NCBI RefSeq assembly: GCF_031846645.1
Contig: NZ_JAVRHN010000006.1
Span: 1 to 64,000 of the forward strand
Origin: Autumnicola psychrophila
GTDB lineage: Bacteria; Bacteroidota; Bacteroidia; Flavobacteriales; Flavobacteriaceae
Reading direction: 5' to 3'
Length of the DNA stretch: 64,000 nt
Part shown: one piece after another, positions 52,398 to 61,023 of the stretch
Position numbering within the stretch: position 1 is the first letter of the stretch
Layout: every line of letters begins with the position of its first letter
The notes under the pieces: generated by a model
Told to the model about the DNA's origin: nothing
Seen by the model: the letters and a program-made list of their open reading frames with translations, nothing else
Database searches by the model: none
Translations under genes and position numbers: made by a program

Positions 52398-52847
52398 TTA
52401 GGCTTCACCTACCACGTCGAAGGTAAAGTTTGAAATAACTTCACGATGAAAACGTAAAGTTGCTTCGTACTGTCCCAAACGCTTGATGTTTCCACCTGCA
52501 ATGCTAATGTATTTTCTATCAATGCTTACTCCTTCTTTAGAAAGAGCCTCAGCTAAATCTGCATCTGTAATAGAACCAAACAATTTATCTCCAGCTCCTG
52601 ATTTTGCAGTAAGCTTTATCTCGATATTGTTAAGTTTTTCAGCCTGAGCTTTAGCTTCATCTATATTCTTCTGTTCCTTGTAAGCTCTTTGCTTAAGAGT
52701 CTCAGCCAATACCTTTCTGGTTGACGGAGTTGCAAGTTCAGCATAACCCTGAGGAATTAAAAAATTTCTGCCGTAACCGTTTTTTACATTTACAACGTCA
52801 TCTTTAAAACCTAATTTATCTACGTCTTTCTTAAGTATCAATTCCAT
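52398..52847 (-). CDS. rplI: 50S ribosomal protein bL9
   Basis: 149 residues. The N-terminal domain MELILKKDVDKLGFKDDVVNVKNGYGRNFLIPQG is replaced here by its short markers: LGFKDDVVNVKNGYGRNFL. The linker helix (KVLAETLKQRAYK) and the C-terminal domain (KLFGSITDADLAEAL) follow the normal bL9 plan and length. It binds 23S rRNA at the base of the L1 stalk. Last gene of the rpsF-rpsR-rplI operon, 12 nt after rpsR. Confidence 0.95.
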   Translation of the reverse strand: MELILKKDVDKLGFKDDVVNVKNGYGRNFLIPQGYAELATPSTRKVLAETLKQRAYKEQKNIDEAKAQAEKLNNIEIKLTAKSGAGDKLFGSITDADLAEALSKEGVSIDRKYISIAGGNIKRLGQYEATLRFHREVISNFTFDVVGEA

Positions 52848-52859
52848 AATTGCCTCTTT

Positions 52860-53159
52860 TTATTTTAATAAATCACCAACATATGGCATTAACGCTAAGT
52901 GACGGGCGCGCTTTACCGCAACAGCCACTTTTCTCTGGTATTTTAGAGAGGTACCTGTCAATCTACGAGGTAATAATTTCCCCTGGTCGTTTACCAAGCC
53001 CATAAGAAAATCTGGATCTTTATAGTCGATATATTTAATACCAGACCTTTTAAACCTACAATATTTCTTTGCTTTGGTAGTCTCTATATTAAGAGGAGTA
53101 AGATATCTTATCTCTCCGTCTTTTTTTCCTTTCGCTTGTTGTTCAATAGATGTAGCCAT
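52860..53159 (-). CDS. rpsR: 30S ribosomal protein bS18
   Basis: 99 residues from the ATG at 53159 (MATSIEQQAKGKKDGE), two bases after the rpsF stop; the longer frame from 53204 overlaps rpsF and has no homology. Contains KKYCRFKRSGIKYIDYKD, LPRRLTGTSLKYQRKVA and IKRARHLALMPY-like VKRARHLALMPYVGD, the bS18 core. It forms a heterodimer with bS6 in the platform of the small subunit. Confidence 0.95.
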   Translation of the reverse strand: MATSIEQQAKGKKDGEIRYLTPLNIETTKAKKYCRFKRSGIKYIDYKDPDFLMGLVNDQGKLLPRRLTGTSLKYQRKVAVAVKRARHLALMPYVGDLLK

Positions 53160-53161
53160 AC

Positions 53162-53500
53162 TTACGCTTTTTCCTGGATTCGTGATCTTCTTTTGTCTGC
53201 CCAAGCTGCAGCATGCTTATCCAACCTTACAGTTAAATAACGCATCATACGCTCGTCTCTTCTAAATGCTAACTCCAACGGCTCAATAGACTCTCCCGGA
53301 GCTTCAAAATCAAACAGGTGGTAAAAACCACTTTTTTTGTGTTGGATTGCATAAGCTAATTTTTTTAGCCCCCAATCTTCTTTGGCTATCATCTTGGCAC
53401 CTTTAGAAACAAGAAATTCTTCATATTTCTTAACTGTTTCCTTTATCTGATCATCAGATAAAACGGGATTCAAGATGAAAACAGTTTCATAACGATTCAT
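53162..53500 (-). CDS. rpsF: 30S ribosomal protein bS6
   Basis: 112 residues beginning MNRYETVFILNPVLSDDQIK, with KLAYAIQHKKSGFYHLFDFE and ERMMRYLTVRLDKH, the bS6 fold and normal length. First gene of the operon; its promoter (TAnnTTTG and -33 TTTG) lies 28-58 nt upstream. bS6 binds bS18 and 16S rRNA. Confidence 0.95.
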   Translation of the reverse strand: MNRYETVFILNPVLSDDQIKETVKKYEEFLVSKGAKMIAKEDWGLKKLAYAIQHKKSGFYHLFDFEAPGESIEPLELAFRRDERMMRYLTVRLDKHAAAWADKRRSRIQEKA

Positions 53501-53527
53501 AAAAATTTGTTTTAATTAAATTGGCTG

Positions 53528-53558
53528 CAAAAATAGAACTAATATTTATATTTACAAA
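53528..53558 (-). promoter_or_regulatory. rpsF operon promoter
   Basis: On the minus strand TTTG (plus 53555-53558) is followed after 19 nt by TATTTTTG (plus 53528-53535), the Bacteroidota -33/-7 pair. The rpsF ATG is 28 nt downstream. Confidence 0.75.
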
Positions 53559-53672
53559 GCCTTATTAAAAAGGATAAAAACTCATTTTTTAACGATGAAA
53601 ATTAGCTTTGTCTTTGTATTTGACGAATTTAATGATTAATATTGTTAATACCTAACCTATCCTAATTACAGC

Positions 53673-54383
53673 GTGGAAGAAATACTACTCAAATGTGCAG
53701 TCGTAGATGATTCGAGTTTGCAACGTTTATCCATCGTCAAACTCATCAAGGATCATCCTCACCTAAAGCTGGTGGCCGAATATAATAATGCCATCGAAAC
53801 TAAGAATGGACTGCTGGATAACGAAACCGACCTTATCTTTCTTGATATTGAAATGCCAATCCTTTCGGGGTTCGAGCTTCTGGACGACCTTCCTAATAAA
53901 CCACAGATCATTTTTGTTACCGGGAAAACTAAGTATGCGTTTAAAGCCTTTGATTATGATGCGGTGGACTATATACACAAACCGGTTAATAAGGAGCGCT
54001 TTAATAACGCGGTAAGTAAAGCTATTAATCTTTTTAAGCTTAAACACCAGAACGCAACACCGGAAGATGAAGATTTTATCTTTGTAAAAAGTAATCTTAA
54101 AAACCGGAAAGTTTACCTTAACAGGCTTAAGTATATACAGGCTCTGGGAGATTATGTGAAATTTATAACCGAAAAAGATAATTTTGTAGTCCTGGCCACT
54201 ATGAAGTCTTTTGAGAAGCAACTACCCAGCGACCGCTTTTTGCGTATCCATAAGTCCTATATTGTTAACCTTGAAAAAATAGAAAGGTACAATAGCAAAA
54301 ATATTGAAATTGATAAGCAGAAATTACCTCTTAGCAGGCATAAGAAAAACAACCTTGTAGAAGCTCTAAGTGCTATTCAATAA
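53673..54383 (+). CDS. LytTR-type response regulator
   Basis: 236 residues with a probable GTG start at 53673. The receiver domain has VVDD (10-13), phosphoacceptor D58 in IFLDIEMP and the conserved K in YIHKPV. From about 135 on a LytTR DNA-binding domain follows (FIFVKSN, YIQALGDYVKFIT, FLRIHKSYIVNLEKIE, LPLSRHKK). No histidine kinase gene is adjacent. LytTR regulators in flavobacteria control diverse genes; the target is unknown. A terminator follows. Confidence 0.9.
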   Translation: MEEILLKCAVVDDSSLQRLSIVKLIKDHPHLKLVAEYNNAIETKNGLLDNETDLIFLDIEMPILSGFELLDDLPNKPQIIFVTGKTKYAFKAFDYDAVDYIHKPVNKERFNNAVSKAINLFKLKHQNATPEDEDFIFVKSNLKNRKVYLNRLKYIQALGDYVKFITEKDNFVVLATMKSFEKQLPSDRFLRIHKSYIVNLEKIERYNSKNIEIDKQKLPLSRHKKNNLVEALSAIQ

Positions 54384-54392
54384 TATAAATAA

Positions 54393-54424
54393 CAGGACCT
54401 CCCTACAGGTTCTGATTTTTATTT
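54393..54424 (+). terminator. Terminator after the LytTR gene
   Basis: CAGGACCT (54393-54400) pairs with AGGTTCTG (54407-54414) with one G-U pair, followed by ATTTTTATTT. Confidence 0.8.
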
Positions 54425-54479
54425 ACTCCACATATCTCCTCTCCTTTACCTATAAATTCAGAACGACTTCAGATAATTT

Positions 54480-56933
54480 TTAAACGGGATCAACATTAAT
54501 TACCACTTTTACACTTTTAAAAGCACCAATTGCTCTAAAACTGTTCATAATTTTATGCACAACCGTTTTTGTCTTCCCCAAAGACTGCTGCTGCGGAATT
54601 TTAAGTAAGATATTTTTATAATATTCATTTCGAATTCTGGCTACCGGAGGAAATTCGGGTCCTAACACATAGGGATCGAAGACATTATTCAATGATTTAG
54701 CCAGCCAGTCGCCGGCATCATTTGTCCTGGAATAATCCCGGCTTTTTAGTGTAAATCTTATAAGCCTGAAAAACGGCGGATATTGATAATTATAGCGCTC
54801 TTCCAATTGATCCTTGTACATCCCGGAATAATCATTGGTCGAAACCTGCTGAATTATCTGGTGATATGGATTATAGCTCTGAATTAATACTTTTCCTCTT
54901 TTCTTTGTTCTTCCCGCTCTTCCTGCTACCTGCAGCATAAGCTGAAAGCTGCGCTCATGCGCACGGAAATCGGGGAAATTTAACATGTTATCTGCATTCA
55001 TAATTCCTACAAGACTTACGTGCCTGAAGTCCAAACCTTTCGTAAGCATTTGAGTTCCCACCAGAATATCGATTTCCTGTTGTTCAAAAGAGTTAATAAT
55101 TTTTTCATATCCATATTTACCACGAGTAGTATCCTGGTCCATTCTGCCAATTGTATGATCGGGAAAAAGAGATTTCAATTCTGTTTCTATTTGCTCAGTT
55201 CCAAATCCCTTTGTCGAAATATCACTGCTATCACAAGCCATACATTTTTGTTGCATCGCAATGTGATAACCGCAATAATGACATCTAAGCTGGTTATTGT
55301 GATTATGGTAAGTAAGGCTAACATCGCAATTTGGACATTGCGGGGAATGTCCACAGGTATTACACTCCAGGATGGGAGAGAATCCGCGCCTGTTTTGGAA
55401 AAGAATCACCTGCTCTTCTTCTTTTAATGCAACTCTTATTTCCTCCAGCAGCCGGTCAGAAAAATGACCGGTCATTAATTTCTTTTTGTGTTTGGTCTTT
55501 ATATCTACAACTTCAATTTCCGGAAGAAGCACATCACCATAGCGACGGTTAAGTTCCACAAGACCATATTTATGATGCTGTGCATTAAAATAAGATTCTA
55601 AAGAAGGAGTTGCAGATCCCAAAATTATATTAGCCTTAAAGAAATTTGCCAATACTACGGCCACGTCACGGGCATGATACCTTGGAGCAGGATCAAACTG
55701 CTTAAAGGTTCCTTCATGTTCTTCGTCCACCACAACAAGCCCTAAATTTGAAAACGGAAGAAAAATTGCAGATCTTGCCCCTATTACTATTTGACCCTTT
55801 TTATCATTCGCCAGAACATGCCGGTATACTTCAACACGTTCATTCATGGAATATTTACTATGAAAAACGAGCACCTGTTCTCCAAAATAGCTCTGCAGCC
55901 TTTGAATTAGCTGAGTTGTAAGGGCAATTTCCGGCAGCAGATACAAAGCCTGCTTTCCTTTTTTTAATGTTTCCTGAATTAACTGAATATAAATTTCCGT
56001 TTTTCCTGAAGAGGTAATGCCATGAAGAAGGCAAACCTCATCCTTGTGAAATTTCTCCTTTATATCACGATATGCTTTCTCCTGGTATTCATTAAACACA
56101 AGATCTGAACTTGGTGCATCTCCGGAATAAGTGTTTCTATCGGTCTCCAAAAAGTATTCTTCTAGAAAGCCTTTATCCAATAAACTCTTAAGAATTGCTG
56201 CTGAAGAATTACTTTTCTGAAGTAAATGTTTGACCTTAACAGGTTTTGAGCTCTGCGCCTTTAAACTGAAGAAATTCAGAACAATTTCCCGTTGCTTTGG
56301 AGCCCTCTCCAGCTCATCCAGTAATTTGTGCATTGCTTCCTCCCCGGAATGAGCTTCAGCTATGCGCACGAATCTTACCTTTTTTGGTTTGTACTGCTCA
56401 TATACTTCCTGATTTAGTGCTACTATTCCTTTTTCCACAAGCCTGTTTATCACCGGCAGCGCATTTTTTCTATCCAGTAGCTGGGTGATTTCCTGTACTT
56501 TTAATGAAGACTGCCTGTGCAGTGCTTCTATTATAAGATATTCTTCATCATCCAGCTCTAAGTCGTCAGAATCGAGGGTAGTTATTAATTTTACTATACT
56601 TTCGCTTTCCAGCAAAAAAGCTCCCGGTACTGCAGCACGCAAAACGTCTCCTTCTGCACACATATAATAAGCAGAGATCCATTTCCAGAGTTTGAGCTGA
56701 TGTTCTGTAATTAAAGCTTGCTTGTCGAGAATCTGATGTATAGGTTTTGCCTCGTAAACTTCTGGAGGGTTTTGATGAACATCGGCTACTATACCTGTAT
56801 AGACCTTAGATTTACCAAAAGGAACAGTAACTCTCATCCCCCTCATAAGATATTCAGCTTCATACTTATCAATTGAATAAGTAAAACGTTTATCCAGTGG
56901 GAGTGGTAATATGACATCTATAAAAAACGGCAT
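54480..56933 (-). CDS. priA: Primosomal replication restart helicase PriA
   Basis: 817 residues. N-terminal DNA-binding part (VILPLPLDKRFTYSI, RVTVPFGKSK), then helicase motifs: Walker A GITSSGKTEIY, DEEH in VVDEEHEGTFKQ, LGSATPSLES, and the zinc-binding insert with CNTCGHSPQCPNCDV and CHYCGYH, ACDS. The C-terminal helicase part has GTQMLTKGLDF and QVAGRAGR. It reloads the replisome at stalled forks. The gene has no close partners on the minus strand. Confidence 0.95.
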   Translation of the reverse strand: MPFFIDVILPLPLDKRFTYSIDKYEAEYLMRGMRVTVPFGKSKVYTGIVADVHQNPPEVYEAKPIHQILDKQALITEHQLKLWKWISAYYMCAEGDVLRAAVPGAFLLESESIVKLITTLDSDDLELDDEEYLIIEALHRQSSLKVQEITQLLDRKNALPVINRLVEKGIVALNQEVYEQYKPKKVRFVRIAEAHSGEEAMHKLLDELERAPKQREIVLNFFSLKAQSSKPVKVKHLLQKSNSSAAILKSLLDKGFLEEYFLETDRNTYSGDAPSSDLVFNEYQEKAYRDIKEKFHKDEVCLLHGITSSGKTEIYIQLIQETLKKGKQALYLLPEIALTTQLIQRLQSYFGEQVLVFHSKYSMNERVEVYRHVLANDKKGQIVIGARSAIFLPFSNLGLVVVDEEHEGTFKQFDPAPRYHARDVAVVLANFFKANIILGSATPSLESYFNAQHHKYGLVELNRRYGDVLLPEIEVVDIKTKHKKKLMTGHFSDRLLEEIRVALKEEEQVILFQNRRGFSPILECNTCGHSPQCPNCDVSLTYHNHNNQLRCHYCGYHIAMQQKCMACDSSDISTKGFGTEQIETELKSLFPDHTIGRMDQDTTRGKYGYEKIINSFEQQEIDILVGTQMLTKGLDFRHVSLVGIMNADNMLNFPDFRAHERSFQLMLQVAGRAGRTKKRGKVLIQSYNPYHQIIQQVSTNDYSGMYKDQLEERYNYQYPPFFRLIRFTLKSRDYSRTNDAGDWLAKSLNNVFDPYVLGPEFPPVARIRNEYYKNILLKIPQQQSLGKTKTVVHKIMNSFRAIGAFKSVKVVINVDPV

Positions 56934-57025
56934 AGATATTATTTTTTCTTGTTTGATCTCCTGATCGTAAAATTAAAAAACCATTCCTGTCAAAGAAATG
57001 GTCTTTTAAAAATCGTTTTACAGCT

Positions 57026-57460
57026 CTATTCCAGTCTATCCCAGACTTTTGTTTTATAGAAAAAGGCTATGTACCCCCTAACATGCAATTTATCAGGATT
57101 CTCGGGATCGAGCCAAATTTTGCATCTATATTCTTTTCCGGATTTAGGATCTATGACTACCCCATCTTCGTAACCATCATCTGCTCGCTCCAGACCACGC
57201 ATTATTACCAAGCCTTCCAAAGGGCGGTTGTGCAACGCACCTTCACATGCAGTACATCTTCTATCCCTGTCCTTCTCTTTCATTATTCTTTTAATCTTTC
57301 CGAAAACTTCATTATCCTGTTCGTAAACTTCAATTACAGAATTTACTTTCCCGTCTTCATTCCGGTTCTCCCATTTACCAAAAACCGTCTGAGCCTGAAG
57401 TGGCGTAAATAAATAAAGTCCCAGAACAAAAAAAACTAATAAATAAAATTTGGATGCCAT
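57026..57460 (-). CDS. Secreted DUF2147 protein
   Basis: 144 residues with a signal peptide (to about LQAQ, residue 24) and the DUF2147 pattern: GKWENRNEDGKVNSVIEVY, CTACEG, PLEGLVIMRGL, DPKSGKEYRCKIWL, KLHVRGYI and WDR near the end. Periplasmic, lipocalin-like beta fold; function unknown. Two cysteines in CTACEG could bind metal or form a disulfide. It follows the chalcone-isomerase-like gene by 22 nt and may be in one unit with it. Confidence 0.85.
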   Translation of the reverse strand: MASKFYLLVFFVLGLYLFTPLQAQTVFGKWENRNEDGKVNSVIEVYEQDNEVFGKIKRIMKEKDRDRRCTACEGALHNRPLEGLVIMRGLERADDGYEDGVVIDPKSGKEYRCKIWLDPENPDKLHVRGYIAFFYKTKVWDRLE

Positions 57461-57482
57461 TGCACTTATATGATTAAAATAA

Positions 57483-58043
57483 TTATTTTCCCAGCATAGA
57501 TTCTTTCAGATCATCATCTGCCGGATGATCTGCCAACCAAATTCCGAACAGAGCTTTTTTAAAATCCATTCCCTCTATTACCCCTTTTTTTTGTCCATTT
57601 TTAATTAATACGACACCTTTGCCAGGAGTATGAATAATATCAAAGACATCATCTTGTTTTATTTCTTCTTTTAAAAATCCAATTACTTTTTCTATTTCAA
57701 ATGCAATGGGAGCTGTATTTCCATTGGTTGATTTTTCAAACCCTTCTTCAATTGCGTCGATCATTTTCTCACTGCTCACCATCTTGGACACGATGTGCAA
57801 TTTAATAGCCATAGGTTCGTTTGCCGCCATAATTTTGCCGCCATCAGAAGATTTGGACTTAAGATATAACCCGGCAGCATAAAGATCTATCCAGAATTTT
57901 TCTCTCATCCCCGCTCCATTGAGGGTAAGATTTTGATCTTCAACAGTTAGTGTGCTAGGCAAGGTTGCATCTCCAACAGTCGTTTGGGCGAATGCCAGAT
58001 TTATACTGCATAAAACAAGCGTAAGGGTTATAAATTTTTTCAT
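57483..58043 (-). CDS. Secreted chalcone-isomerase-like protein
   Basis: 186 residues, signal peptide to about NLAFAQ (residue 20). The rest matches the chalcone-isomerase-like family by GAGMREKFWIDLYAAGLYL, ISK-type IKLHIVSKMVS and FDIIHTPGKGVVLIKNGQ. Bacterial members are non-catalytic as far as known and may bind fatty acids or other small hydrophobic ligands. It is periplasmic. It sits between a BrkB-type membrane protein gene (29 nt) and the DUF2147 gene. Confidence 0.8.
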   Translation of the reverse strand: MKKFITLTLVLCSINLAFAQTTVGDATLPSTLTVEDQNLTLNGAGMREKFWIDLYAAGLYLKSKSSDGGKIMAANEPMAIKLHIVSKMVSSEKMIDAIEEGFEKSTNGNTAPIAFEIEKVIGFLKEEIKQDDVFDIIHTPGKGVVLIKNGQKKGVIEGMDFKKALFGIWLADHPADDDLKESMLGK

Positions 58044-58072
58044 GATTTAGGTTTTATTAATTCGAAAGTTAT

Positions 58073-58993
58073 TCAATTTTTCCTCTTCATTTTTATTAAT
58101 GATGCATTTAATTCAAATCCTAATAATAATACGTTAGAATTCAACCAGATATATACCATTAATATTAAAAGCGCCCCAATTGATCCATAAAGCTCATTAT
58201 ATGATGAGAAATTCTCTATGTATAATCCAAACAAATAGGTTGTAATCATAATCAGGATTGTAGTAAAGATTGCTCCTATAGAAAAAAATCTTGCCTGGCG
58301 AGCCTCTTTAGTCCCAAAGTAATAAAGGGTCGCCACGGCTACATATATTAAGAGTACGAAAGCAGTATATTTAACAAACCCTGTTCCTTCTCCATTACGT
58401 TCGACAAGACCCAGGTCATAAAGATCATCAACAGCATAAGTCAGGTAAACGGTGATTATTATGGTTATAAACAACAACAATGCCATGATAAAAGATACCC
58501 CTATTGCGACGAGGTATTGCCTTACTATAGATCTATTTCTTTCTGTGTGATATGAGAATTCAAATCCGGTGAAAATCGCATTTATTCCATTGGTCATTAA
58601 AAAAATTGAAAGAATAAAGGAAAGCGATAACAACCCGCCTCTTTGATTATCGGCAATATCATATAATATTTTATCGAAATATTCTACAGTATTTGGAGGC
58701 AGTAAATCGAGCATAAATGTGAGAAACTGCAATTGAAAATCGTCAATAAAATTTATATAAGGAACCAGGTTAAGGATAAAAAGCAGAAAAGGAAAAAGGG
58801 CCATAAAAAAACTAAAAGCAATCGCACTTGCCCGGGTAGAAAAGGTTCCTTTAACTATTCCTCCGGAATAGAGAATCCATAAATCATAAAGCGTTAGACC
58901 TTCGGAACCCGGAATTTTTACGTTCCTGGTTTTACTCTCCCCCCAATTGGAAAGGTCTTCCAGTTTAGATTTAACCCCCTTTTTAAAAGCCAT
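58073..58993 (-). CDS. YihY/BrkB-family membrane protein
   Basis: 306 residues with six hydrophobic helices, the YihY/BrkB (virulence factor BrkB, formerly wrongly RNase BN) plan. Conserved pieces are STRASAIAFSFFMALFPF, VEYFDKILYDIADNQRGG and YGSIGALLILMVYIWLNS. Function unsettled; proposed roles include transport. The stop of nadC lies four bases upstream, so it is co-transcribed with it. Confidence 0.88.
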   Translation of the reverse strand: MAFKKGVKSKLEDLSNWGESKTRNVKIPGSEGLTLYDLWILYSGGIVKGTFSTRASAIAFSFFMALFPFLLFILNLVPYINFIDDFQLQFLTFMLDLLPPNTVEYFDKILYDIADNQRGGLLSLSFILSIFLMTNGINAIFTGFEFSYHTERNRSIVRQYLVAIGVSFIMALLLFITIIITVYLTYAVDDLYDLGLVERNGEGTGFVKYTAFVLLIYVAVATLYYFGTKEARQARFFSIGAIFTTILIMITTYLFGLYIENFSSYNELYGSIGALLILMVYIWLNSNVLLLGFELNASLIKMKRKN

Positions 58994-58997
58994 CTTT

Positions 58998-59855
58998 TTA
59001 AATAGCTTTTAAGCTAAGGTCCATATTATGAACTGAATGTGTCAAAGATCCACTAGAGATATAATCTACACCACAATCAGCATATTTAGCTGCGGTTTCC
59101 AGAGTTATTCCTCCACTGGATTCTGTGAGACACTTACCGTCAATCAGTCCAATTGCTTTTCTGGTATCCTCATAATTAAAGTTATCGATTAAAATTCTAT
59201 AAACCCCTTCTGACCTCAAAATTTCTTTTATCTCATCCAAATTCCGGGCTTCAACTATAATTTTGAGGTCCAGATTCTTTTCTTTAAGGTATTTTTCAGT
59301 TTTATCAATTGCCTTTGTGATACCTCCAGCAAAATCGATATGATTATCTTTAAGCATGATCATATCATAAAGCGCAAAACGATGATTCTCGCCACCTCCA
59401 ATTTTTACTGCCCATTTTTCCAGTGCTCTAATTCCTGGTGTGGTTTTTCGGGTATCCAAAATTTGGGTGTTGCTTCCTCTAAGTCTATCAGCAAATTCTG
59501 CAGTTTTCGATGCAATAGCGCTCATGCGCTGCATACCATTTAGGACCAGACGCTCTGCCTTTAAAATAGACCGGGAACTACCTTCAACATAAAAAACTAT
59601 ATCGCGCCTTTTTACTCTTTCTCCATCCTTAATCTGCACATCCATAATAAGATCTGGATCCACGGCTTTAAATACCCGGCGGGCAAAATCTACACCAGCG
59701 ATGACACCCTCATCCTTTACCAGTAATTTTGCTTTTCCTTTTGCACTCTCAGGAATACATGCAAGGGAACTGTGATCGCCATCTCCCACATCTTCCCGAA
59801 CTGCATTGGAAATTATTAGTTCAATTTCTTTTTCAAATTGTGCGGCTGAGATCAT
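58998..59855 (-). CDS. nadC: Nicotinate-nucleotide pyrophosphorylase (carboxylating)
   Basis: 285 residues from the ATG at 59855; a TTG two codons upstream (59861) is in frame but unneeded. Quinolinate and PRPP binding stretches are visible: LVLNGMQRMSAIAS, LDTRKTTPGIRALEKWAV, GGGENHRF, MLKDNHID, VEARNLDE and TESSGGI. It makes nicotinate mononucleotide from quinolinate in de novo NAD synthesis. It diverges from rlmH, and is followed by the YihY gene. Confidence 0.95.
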   Translation of the reverse strand: MISAAQFEKEIELIISNAVREDVGDGDHSSLACIPESAKGKAKLLVKDEGVIAGVDFARRVFKAVDPDLIMDVQIKDGERVKRRDIVFYVEGSSRSILKAERLVLNGMQRMSAIASKTAEFADRLRGSNTQILDTRKTTPGIRALEKWAVKIGGGENHRFALYDMIMLKDNHIDFAGGITKAIDKTEKYLKEKNLDLKIIVEARNLDEIKEILRSEGVYRILIDNFNYEDTRKAIGLIDGKCLTESSGGITLETAAKYADCGVDYISSGSLTHSVHNMDLSLKAI

Positions 59856-59906
59856 TTTCAATACTTATTTTTGTAAATGTAGCAAAGTCTGCGCTAAATC
59901 TACAGA

Positions 59907-60380
59907 ATGACTATAAAATTACTTTGCATAGGAAAGACAGATAATAAGCAGCTTCAGCAGTTAATTGAAGTTTACCTTAAACGCCTTCAGTTTTATAACA
60001 AATTTGAAACGGAGATTATACCAGATCTTAAAAAAGTCAAGAATCTGGATGAGAATCAGCAGAAAGTAAAGGAAGGAGAACAAATTCTTTCCAAAGTTCA
60101 AAACTCCGATTTTCTCGTACTATTAGACGAAAACGGAAAACAATTTTCTTCAGAAGCTTTTTCAGAATATATTCAAAAGCGCTTGAACAGTGGCTTAAAA
60201 CAGCTCATTTTTGTAATAGGCGGACCCTACGGTTTTTCTGAAGCAGTTTACCAAAGAGCAAATTCGAAAATATCATTATCTAAAATGACGTTTTCACACC
60301 AAATGGCACGGCTCTTTTTTACCGAACAGGTTTATCGCGCTTTTACTATTCTTAGAAATGAACCTTATCACCACAAATAA
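59907..60380 (+). CDS. rlmH: 23S rRNA pseudouridine-1915 N3-methyltransferase RlmH
   Basis: 157 residues, SPOUT fold. Starts MTIKLLCIGKTDNKQL; has LLDENGKQFSSEAF, FVIGGPYGFS (SAM-binding knot) and the C-terminal MTFSHQMARLFFTEQVYRAF. It methylates pseudouridine 1915 in 23S rRNA. A -7 box TATTTTTG (59866-59873) lies 33 nt before the start. The ITPase gene begins three bases after its stop. Confidence 0.95.
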   Translation: MTIKLLCIGKTDNKQLQQLIEVYLKRLQFYNKFETEIIPDLKKVKNLDENQQKVKEGEQILSKVQNSDFLVLLDENGKQFSSEAFSEYIQKRLNSGLKQLIFVIGGPYGFSEAVYQRANSKISLSKMTFSHQMARLFFTEQVYRAFTILRNEPYHHK

Positions 60381-60383
60381 TAT

Positions 60384-60956
60384 ATGAAACTAGTTTTTGC
60401 CACTCATAACCGGAATAAATTAAAAGAAATAAACGCATTACTCCCTGACAGTATCACGCTTCTTTCCCTTGATGATATCGATTGTTTAGAAGATATTCCT
60501 GAAACTGCCGATACCATAGAAGGTAATGCTTTGTTAAAGGCACAATATGTGAAAAAAAATTACGGCTATGATTGTTTCGCAGATGACACAGGCTTAGAAG
60601 TGGAAGCTCTTTCAGGAGAACCGGGCGTATATTCTGCCCGTTATGCCGGCGAAGAAAAGAATGATGAAGCAAATATTCAGAAATTACTGGCTAACTTAAA
60701 GGACAGGCAAAACAGAAGAGCGCAATTTAAAACCGTTATTGCTCTTAGCCTTAATAATAACGAAGAACTTTTTACCGGAATCTGCGCAGGAAGTATATTA
60801 AAGGAGAAAAGAGGCACCAATGGCTTTGGTTATGATCCTGTTTTTAAACCTAAAGGCGAGGAACTTAGCTTTGCTGAAATGGAATTAAATAAAAAATCGG
60901 CAATAAGTCATCGTGGCAAAGCATTTGGCAAGTTAATTTCTTTTTTAAAGGAATAA
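60384..60956 (+). CDS. rdgB: XTP/dITP diphosphatase (RdgB/HAM1)
   Basis: 190 residues. N-terminal FATHNRNKLKEI, then FADDTGLEVEAL with the catalytic aspartates, GEPGVYSARYAGE, TNGFGYDPVF and the end SHRGKAF, all of the HAM1/RdgB family. It hydrolyses non-canonical purine NTPs such as ITP and XTP. Coupled to rlmH (three bases) and followed by the helicase gene. Confidence 0.95.
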   Translation: MKLVFATHNRNKLKEINALLPDSITLLSLDDIDCLEDIPETADTIEGNALLKAQYVKKNYGYDCFADDTGLEVEALSGEPGVYSARYAGEEKNDEANIQKLLANLKDRQNRRAQFKTVIALSLNNNEELFTGICAGSILKEKRGTNGFGYDPVFKPKGEELSFAEMELNKKSAISHRGKAFGKLISFLKE

Positions 60957-60994
60957 GCAAAAAGATATAATGCTCAAAGCTGCAAACAATTACG

Positions 60995-61002
60995 TACCTT
61001 TG
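60995..61002 (+). promoter_or_regulatory. Promoter -7 box of the DEAD-box helicase gene
   Basis: TACCTTTG matches TAnnTTTG. It lies downstream of the in-frame ATG at 60970 and 22 nt before the ATG at 61024, so it supports the latter as the translation start. Confidence 0.65.
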
Positions 61003-61023
61003 CAACTTATTTTAAAAAGATAC